64,000 nucleotides of DNA from Promicromonospora thailandica (GTDB taxonomy: Bacteria > Actinomycetota > Actinomycetes > Actinomycetales > Cellulomonadaceae), in contig NZ_JAMTCS010000005.1 of NCBI RefSeq assembly GCF_024171955.1, positions 1 through 64,000 of the forward strand, given 5' to 3'. A program made the translations under genes and the position numbers. Below are positions 59,072 through 64,000 of the stretch, piece by piece; within the stretch, counting starts at the first letter, position 1, and each line of letters begins with the position of its first letter. A model generated the notes under the pieces. It ran no database searches, was not told the origin of the DNA, and saw only the letters and a list, made by a program, of their open reading frames with translations.

Positions 59072-60058
59072 ATGACGCACACGACGGCCCCGGACGTCCC
59101 GGCCGAAACCCGCCAGACGCAGCCCGCCGGACCGGGCAGGGTTGCGGACGTGACCACCACCCTCGAGCCCGTGACCGGTGCCGCCGCACCGGCCACCCGC
59201 CGCTTCCTCGTGCCGGTGGCCGCGGCCGTGACCGTCGTGCTCTGGGGCTCGGCGTTCATCGGCATCCGCGCGGCGGGCTTCGACTACTCGCCGGGTGCCC
59301 TGACGCTCGGCCGCGTGCTCGTGGGCACCGCCGCCCTGACCGTCATGGCGGGCCTGGCGGGCAAGCTCCGGCTGCCGCGCGGGCGCACGCTGATCGGCGT
59401 CGTCGTCTGGGGCGTGCTCTGGTTCGGGCTCTACAACCTGGCGCTCAACGCCGCCGAGCGCACGCTCGACGCCGGGACCGCGTCCCTGCTGGTGGGCCTC
59501 GCCCCGATCCTCATCGCGGTGTTCGCGGGACTGGCCCTCGGCGAGGGCTTCCCCGCCCGGCTCCTGGCCGGCATCGGCATCGCCTTCGCGGGCGTCGCGG
59601 GCATCGCGCTCGCCACGTCCAGCGGGGCCTCGGACGGCGTCAGCGTCGCCCTGGGCCTCGCCGCCGCCCTCGTCTACGCGGGCAGCACCATCCTGCAGAA
59701 GCGCCTGCTCCCCCGCGTCGACTCCCTGACCATGACCTGGCTCGGCTGCCTCGCGGGCACCGTCGCCAGCCTGCCCTTCGCCCCCGTGCTGCTGGAGGAG
59801 CTCGCCGTGGCCCCGGCGTCGGCCACGCTGAGCGTGCTCTACCTGGGCGTCTTCCCCACCGCCGTTGCCTTCGCCACCTGGGGCTACGCCCTCACGCGGA
59901 CGACGGCGGGCCGCCTGGCCGCCGCCACCTACGCCGCCGCGCCGCTCGCCGTGCTCATGTCGTGGGCGCTGCTGGGCGAGGTGCCGACACCGGTGGCGCT
60001 CGTCGGCGGCGCGCTGTGCCTGACCGGCGTGCTGGTGGCGACCCTGCGCCTGCGCTGA
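59072..60058 (+). CDS. EamA/DMT-family transporter
   Basis: This 328-aa membrane protein has ten predicted helices in two EamA repeats (for example VLWGSAFIGIRAAGFDYSP in the first and TTAGRLAAATYAAAPLAVLMSWALLGE in the second) after a polar N-terminus of about 50 residues. Family members export amino acids or metabolites. ATG at 59072 is the nearest supported start. The substrate is unknown; the divergent LysR protein is its likely regulator. Confidence 0.88.
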   Translation: MTHTTAPDVPAETRQTQPAGPGRVADVTTTLEPVTGAAAPATRRFLVPVAAAVTVVLWGSAFIGIRAAGFDYSPGALTLGRVLVGTAALTVMAGLAGKLRLPRGRTLIGVVVWGVLWFGLYNLALNAAERTLDAGTASLLVGLAPILIAVFAGLALGEGFPARLLAGIGIAFAGVAGIALATSSGASDGVSVALGLAAALVYAGSTILQKRLLPRVDSLTMTWLGCLAGTVASLPFAPVLLEELAVAPASATLSVLYLGVFPTAVAFATWGYALTRTTAGRLAAATYAAAPLAVLMSWALLGEVPTPVALVGGALCLTGVLVATLRLR

Positions 60059-60084
60059 CGCCTGTGGTGCACCGATTTACCACG

Positions 60085-60090
60085 TAGGAT
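60085..60090 (+). promoter_or_regulatory. Candidate -10 of the second LacI gene, with overlapping palindrome
   Basis: TAGGAT lies 22 bases before the ATG at 60112. Just upstream, GTGGT (60064-60068) and ACCAC (60079-60083) form an interrupted inverted repeat that could be an autoregulatory LacI site. Confidence 0.4.
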
Positions 60091-60111
60091 TGCGCTCGAG
60101 ATGAGCGCCCG

Positions 60112-61167
60112 ATGACCACACCGACGACACCCCGCAAGCCGCGCGGCAGCGGCCGCCCGACCATCAGCGACGTGGCGGCCCTCGCCGGGGTGTCGCCGGG
60201 CGCCGTGTCGAAGGTCTTCAACGGCACGGGCCGCATCTCGGAGGCCACGGCGGAGCGCATCCGCGAGGCGGCCCGCAAGCTGAGCTGGCGGCCGAACGCG
60301 GCGGCGATCGCGCTGCGCACGGCCCGCGCGCAGGCCATCGGCCTGGTGCTGAGCAGCGACACGAAGGTGCCGGGCGTCGGCGCCGGCAACATGGACTTCA
60401 TCTCGGGCATCGAGTCGGTGCTCAGCCCCCGCGAGTACGGGCTGCTGCTGAACATCTTCATCTCGGGGCAGCACGACGAGAACCACTTCTACCGCACGCT
60501 CGCCGAGCGGCAGCGGATGGACGGGATCATCCTCACCAACTCGATGGTCGGGGACACGCGGCCGGAGCTGATGTCCCGGCTGGGGCTGCCGGCGGTGCTG
60601 GTGGGCGCGCCGTGGAAGCCGGGCGCCATCGAGTACGTCGACGCCGACCCGCCGGGAGCCGGCATCGCCGAGACCGTGGACCACCTGGTGGGCCTGGGCC
60701 ACGAGCGCATCGCGTTCGTGAGCGGCCCGAAGGACTTCGTGCTGCCGGTACTGCGCCGCGAGGCCTTCGTGCAGCGGCTCGCCGACCACGGCCGGCAGCC
60801 GCACAGCGTGATCGCGGTCGAGTACTCCCCCGCCCGCGCCGCGGAGGAGACCACCGCGCTCCTGGCGGGCGCGAACCCGCCCACCGCGATCCTGTACGGC
60901 ACCGACACCATGGCGATCGCCGGCATGCGCACCATCCAGGCCGCCGGGCTGCGCGTGCCCGACGACATCTCCGTGGTCGGCTTCGAGGGCCTCACGCTCG
61001 GCGAGTGGGTCGACCCGCCGCTGACCACCGTCCAGCGCTTCGCCTTCCAGCGCGGACGGGCGGCGGCCGCCAAGCTGCTGACCCTGCTGGGCGAGACGGT
61101 CGAGGAGCCGGTCCCCCTCGAACGCCCGGCCCTCGTGGTCCGCGGCTCGACGGCGCCCCCGCCCTGA
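60112..61167 (+). CDS. LacI-family regulator of the second sugar locus
   Basis: This LacI/GalR repressor (351 aa) has an N-terminal helix-turn-helix (ISDVAALAGVSPGAVSKVFNG, about residues 17-37) and a sugar-binding-type effector domain. It converges on a GHL6-like hydrolase gene with only 3 bases between the stop codons and no hairpin. By neighbourhood it should control the hydrolase and CUT1 transporter; their promoter lies beyond the right edge, so its operator cannot be seen. Confidence 0.88.
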   Translation: MTTPTTPRKPRGSGRPTISDVAALAGVSPGAVSKVFNGTGRISEATAERIREAARKLSWRPNAAAIALRTARAQAIGLVLSSDTKVPGVGAGNMDFISGIESVLSPREYGLLLNIFISGQHDENHFYRTLAERQRMDGIILTNSMVGDTRPELMSRLGLPAVLVGAPWKPGAIEYVDADPPGAGIAETVDHLVGLGHERIAFVSGPKDFVLPVLRREAFVQRLADHGRQPHSVIAVEYSPARAAEETTALLAGANPPTAILYGTDTMAIAGMRTIQAAGLRVPDDISVVGFEGLTLGEWVDPPLTTVQRFAFQRGRAAAAKLLTLLGETVEEPVPLERPALVVRGSTAPPP

Positions 61168-61170
61168 CGG

Positions 61171-63261
61171 TCACCAGGTGACGCGGACCGCCGCCAGCTC
61201 CTCCACCGGGGGCAGCCCGACCTCCAGGCGACGGCCCGCGACAGCGGGGGCCGCGGCGGCCCAGCCCGCTCCCGTGAGCACCCGCACCTCGACCGGACCG
61301 TCCGGCACCACACCGCCCGGCACCACACCGCCCGCGAGCGCCCCCACCCGGTCGAGGTCGAGCACCACCCGCACGTCGCCCAGGGGCGAGATCCTGCGGC
61401 GCTGGCCGCGCATCATCATCGGGTCGGTCAGGTTGGCGGCGAGCACCGTGAACGAGCGGTCGCCGGCCCAGGTCGCGACGTCGAGCACGCCCTCGCCGCG
61501 GACGGCGGCCGCGCCGTCGCCCAGCGTGTGCCGCACGGCGTTGCCCAGCAGGGTCAGGTGGTCGCCCTGGAGCGCCTGCCAGTACAGCTCGGCGACGTTG
61601 AAGCCGATCACGTCGACGCGTCCGGCGCCGAGCGGCGCGCTGAACACGGCGGGCTCGGTCGCCTCCGCGCGGGGGTAGACCTCCTCCATGGGCAGGTCGG
61701 GGTGGTCGGGCACGTAGCGCCAGGCCACCGCGGCGCCGTCGGGCAGCGGGCCGAACCGCACGAGGCGGGTGCCGCCGACGATGCGCCGCGCGTCCCCGAA
61801 CCCGTCCTGGAGCGCGCCGCCGGGCTCGCGCTGCACGTAGTTGTTGCGCACCACGCCGGTGCGCCGGTCGGCGACCGCCACCCCGAGCAGCTCGGTGACG
61901 AGGGGGCCGCGCCCGGTGACGTCGGGCCCGCCACCCGTCAGCAGCACGGATCCTCCGGCCTCGGCGAACGCCCGCAGGGCCGCGGCGGCCTCGGGCGGGA
62001 CCGAGGCGACCTCCGGTACGACGACGAGCCGCACCCCGGGCCGGGCCAGCGCCGTCAGCGACCCGGGACCCACGTACTCGAACGGCACGCCGAGCTCGAC
62101 GAGCGCCTGGTAGACGCCGGACGCGGCGTCCCGCACGGGCCGCGCGGCGGTGTGCGCGTCGGCGTCCCACACGAGGGTCTCGGCCACGGGCCGCTCGTCC
62201 CCGCGGACGTCGGCCACCGCCCGGTGCAGGCCGAAGGCACGCTCGACGGCGGGGATCCAGCGCGGGTCGTGGATCCGGGCGGCGAACTTGGTGAACCAGG
62301 GGAACGCCCCGTGCACGAACCCGTCGACGATCCAGCCCGTGGTCTCGACGGCGGCGTTGACCGAGTCCTTCCACCGGAAGTCGTGCGACTCCGGCCCCAC
62401 CGAGGTGATGAGGCCGACGGGCTTGCCGGGGTGGAGCGCGCGGACCCGCTTGGCGTCGCGCCCGGCGGCCCACAGGGCCTCGCCGTCGCCGCGGGCCTGG
62501 TGGTCCACGAGCAGGAACGGCACGGAGCGCGCGACGCGCGGCTCCAGGTCGGCCGCGGTGAACGATCCGAGGTTGGGCACGAAGCGCACGGCGGGCGCGA
62601 CGTCCTGCACGGCGCGGTCCCAGTGGGCCACGAGCTCGCTGAGCCGGGACCGGCGCCACGCGCGCCAGGTCGTCCACGCCTCGCCGTCGGCGGGGTCGGC
62701 CGCCCGGGGCAGCGGACGCCCGGTCGCGGCCCGGTACTCGCGGGCGGTCGCCTCGGAGTATCCGGGGCCGTGCCCCTGCCAGCGGTTGGCGAACAGCGCG
62801 TCGACGTCGTAGTCCCGCGCGATCTCGCGCAGCACCTCCGTGGTGAGCTCCCAGCTGTACCCGCCGAACGCGTCGGTGAGGTAGATGCCCGGCATCGCCC
62901 AGTGCTCCTGCGGCTCACCGTCCTCGGTGCGGGCCACCCAGTCGGGGCGCTGGTCCACGACGTCCTGGTGCACGGCGTGCGGGTCCACCCGGGCCATGAC
63001 GGCCATGCCGCGGGACCGGGCGAGGTCGACGACCTCACCGAGCAGGTCCCGGTCGCCCAGGTACACGCTGCGGTGGTGCAGTCCGACCTTGCTCGGGTAG
63101 TACGCCACGTAGCCGCCGGCGCTGATGCACACCGCGGTCGACGCCGTCCGCTCCATGACGTCGGCCCAGGCGTCCAGGTCGAAGTCGAGCGGGTCGTTCT
63201 CCACGAAGGTGAGCTGGGTCCAGCGGTGCTCGCCGTCCAGCCGGGTGCGGGTTGCCGTCAT
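61171..63261 (-). CDS. GHL6-type putative glycoside hydrolase
   Basis: This 696-aa cytoplasmic protein resembles hypothetical glycoside hydrolase 6 (GHL6) barrels. The barrel occupies about 1-380 (TAVCISAGGYVAYYPS, DLARSRGMAVMARVDPHAVH, DVDALFANRWQGHGPGYS). A flavodoxin-like domain (about 385-560; VRLVVVPEVASVPPEAAAAL, GGSVLLTGGGPDVTG) follows, like the trimerisation domain of GH42, then a C-terminal beta domain. Catalytic residues are not established for this family. The ATG at 63261 overlaps the permease stop (ATGA), so it is the downstream gene of a sugar-import operon. The substrate is unknown; fucose- or galactose-containing glycans are only a guess. Confidence 0.78.
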   Translation of the reverse strand: MTATRTRLDGEHRWTQLTFVENDPLDFDLDAWADVMERTASTAVCISAGGYVAYYPSKVGLHHRSVYLGDRDLLGEVVDLARSRGMAVMARVDPHAVHQDVVDQRPDWVARTEDGEPQEHWAMPGIYLTDAFGGYSWELTTEVLREIARDYDVDALFANRWQGHGPGYSEATAREYRAATGRPLPRAADPADGEAWTTWRAWRRSRLSELVAHWDRAVQDVAPAVRFVPNLGSFTAADLEPRVARSVPFLLVDHQARGDGEALWAAGRDAKRVRALHPGKPVGLITSVGPESHDFRWKDSVNAAVETTGWIVDGFVHGAFPWFTKFAARIHDPRWIPAVERAFGLHRAVADVRGDERPVAETLVWDADAHTAARPVRDAASGVYQALVELGVPFEYVGPGSLTALARPGVRLVVVPEVASVPPEAAAALRAFAEAGGSVLLTGGGPDVTGRGPLVTELLGVAVADRRTGVVRNNYVQREPGGALQDGFGDARRIVGGTRLVRFGPLPDGAAVAWRYVPDHPDLPMEEVYPRAEATEPAVFSAPLGAGRVDVIGFNVAELYWQALQGDHLTLLGNAVRHTLGDGAAAVRGEGVLDVATWAGDRSFTVLAANLTDPMMMRGQRRRISPLGDVRVVLDLDRVGALAGGVVPGGVVPDGPVEVRVLTGAGWAAAAPAVAGRRLEVGLPPVEELAAVRVTW

Positions 63262-64000
63262 TTGATTCCCGTCGTCGCGATGCCCTTGATGATGTAGCGC
63301 TGAGCGAAGACGAAGAACAGGACGATCGGCACCAGGGAGACCAGCGACATCGCGAACATCGTGCCGATGCCGCTCGTCGTCTCGGTGTCGACCAGCGACT
63401 TCAGCGCCACCGGGACCGTGTACAGCTCGGTCCGGGTGAGGTACAGCAGCGGGCCGAAGTAGTCGTTCCACGTCCAGATGAAGGTGAAGATGGTGGTGGT
63501 GATGAGCGCGGGCTGCATCAGCGGCAGGATCACCGACCAGAAGATGCGGAAGGGTCCGGCGCCGTCGATCATCGCCGCCTGGTCCAGCTCGCGCGGCAGC
63601 GACCGGATGAACTGCACCATGAGAAAGATGAACACCGCGTCGGTGGCCAGGAACTTGGGCAGCAGCAGCGGGATGTAGGTGTTGATCCAGCCCAGCTCGG
63701 CGAACAGGATGTACTGCGGGATCACGAGCACGTGGAACGGCAGCATGATCGTCATGAGCGTCAGCGCCAGGTAGACCTTGTTCATCCGGAAGTTGAGCCG
63801 CGCCAGGGCGTAGGCCGTGAGCGAGCACGAGAACAGGTTGCCGAGCACCGACCCCACGCCGATCAGCAGCGAGTTGCCCAGGAACAGCGTGAACGGGGAG
63901 CCGAGCGCGTCCCAGCCGTCCACGTAGTTGTCGAGCGTGATGTCGGTGGGCACGATCCCGGTCTGCGACAGGATCAGGTTGCTCGGCTTGAACGAGCTCA
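63258..64000 (-). CDS. Sugar ABC transporter permease, CUT1 MalG type (5' end beyond window)
   Basis: This is the C-terminal 247 residues of a CUT1 permease; coding continues upstream past the right edge (the frame stays open through SFKPSNLILSQTGIVPTDITLDNY, the usual segment after the first helix). Five helices are visible, and the EAA loop reads ELDQAAMIDGAGPFRIFW, with the Glu-Ala-Ala core partly replaced by Asp-Gln-Ala-Ala. It is coupled to the GHL6-like hydrolase by a 4-base overlap. The partner permease and binding protein should lie to the right. Confidence 0.92.
   Translation of the reverse strand, partial: SSFKPSNLILSQTGIVPTDITLDNYVDGWDALGSPFTLFLGNSLLIGVGSVLGNLFSCSLTAYALARLNFRMNKVYLALTLMTIMLPFHVLVIPQYILFAELGWINTYIPLLLPKFLATDAVFIFLMVQFIRSLPRELDQAAMIDGAGPFRIFWSVILPLMQPALITTTIFTFIWTWNDYFGPLLYLTRTELYTVPVALKSLVDTETTSGIGTMFAMSLVSLVPIVLFFVFAQRYIIKGIATTGIK

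Overview
The window is very GC-rich with dense, short-spaced genes. It looks like chromosome from a high-GC actinobacterium of the Micrococcales, most plausibly Promicromonosporaceae or Cellulomonadaceae (a Cellulosimicrobium, Isoptericola, Promicromonospora or Cellulomonas type). Supporting signs are WhiB1, mycothiol chemistry (Mca), coproporphyrin-route haem genes (CpfC with Fe-S cysteines, HemQ), a CebR-type cellobiose operon, an LAxTG sorting signal and many plant-polysaccharide hydrolases. The placement is by gene content only. I found no rRNA, tRNA, CRISPR array, insertion sequence or prophage.

Layout. 1-7.6 kb: an ABC exporter ATPase, an orphan EccC/FtsK-type ATPase, a small membrane protein, whiB1 facing the PdtaS-type histidine kinase (the Rv3219/Rv3220c arrangement of M. 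tuberculosis) and a DUF2505 protein. 7.7-15.2 kb: a cellobiose/cello-oligosaccharide locus with two tandem paralogous solute-binding lipoproteins, two permeases, a GH1 beta-glucosidase and a CebR-like LacI repressor, the last four genes joined by 4-base overlaps. Two CebR-type boxes precede the second binding protein, and a perfect 23-bp hairpin separates it from the permeases. 15.2-31 kb: central metabolism and regulators: bifunctional PutA with a divergent PAS-AraC regulator, BioY, glutamate dehydrogenase, a PrmC-like methyltransferase, hemH-hemQ, a LysR/MFS pair, glycerate kinase, alanine dehydrogenase with a divergent LysR regulator, and MarR.

31-37.7 kb: a cluster matching M. tuberculosis Rv1080c-Rv1086 in content (short-chain prenyl transferase, haemolysin III, mca plus a small membrane protein, DUF4307, greA), with a secreted nucleoside hydrolase and a nitrilase-family amidase added. 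37.8-44.5 kb: an ECF42 sigma factor with its DGPF partner, threonine ammonia-lyase, an AI-2E-family transporter, a YdeI-like protein, a phosphoesterase and msrA behind a SigR-like promoter. 44.5-50.1 kb: pentapeptide protein, GH2 beta-mannosidase and GH36 alpha-galactosidase, together fitting galactomannan breakdown. 50.1-57.6 kb: an LAxTG surface protein, an HTH-less LysR effector-domain protein, a 700-bp repeat field, an AbiEi/DUF559 protein, DUF5997, an RlmG/RsmC-type methyltransferase and a large secreted beta-helix protein. 57.6-64 kb: FKBP, LysR/EamA pair, and a second sugar locus (LacI, GHL6-like hydrolase, CUT1 permease cut by the window edge).

Two window-wide patterns stand out. At least eleven genes carry TAnnnT exactly 6-7 bases before the start codon and no Shine-Dalgarno, the mark of leaderless transcripts. 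Most convergent gene ends are separated by long, near-perfect hairpins of unrelated sequence, mostly without a U-tract; two of these loci (15.2-15.4 kb and 51.9-53.7 kb) have grown into periodic repeat arrays containing CTGCAG.
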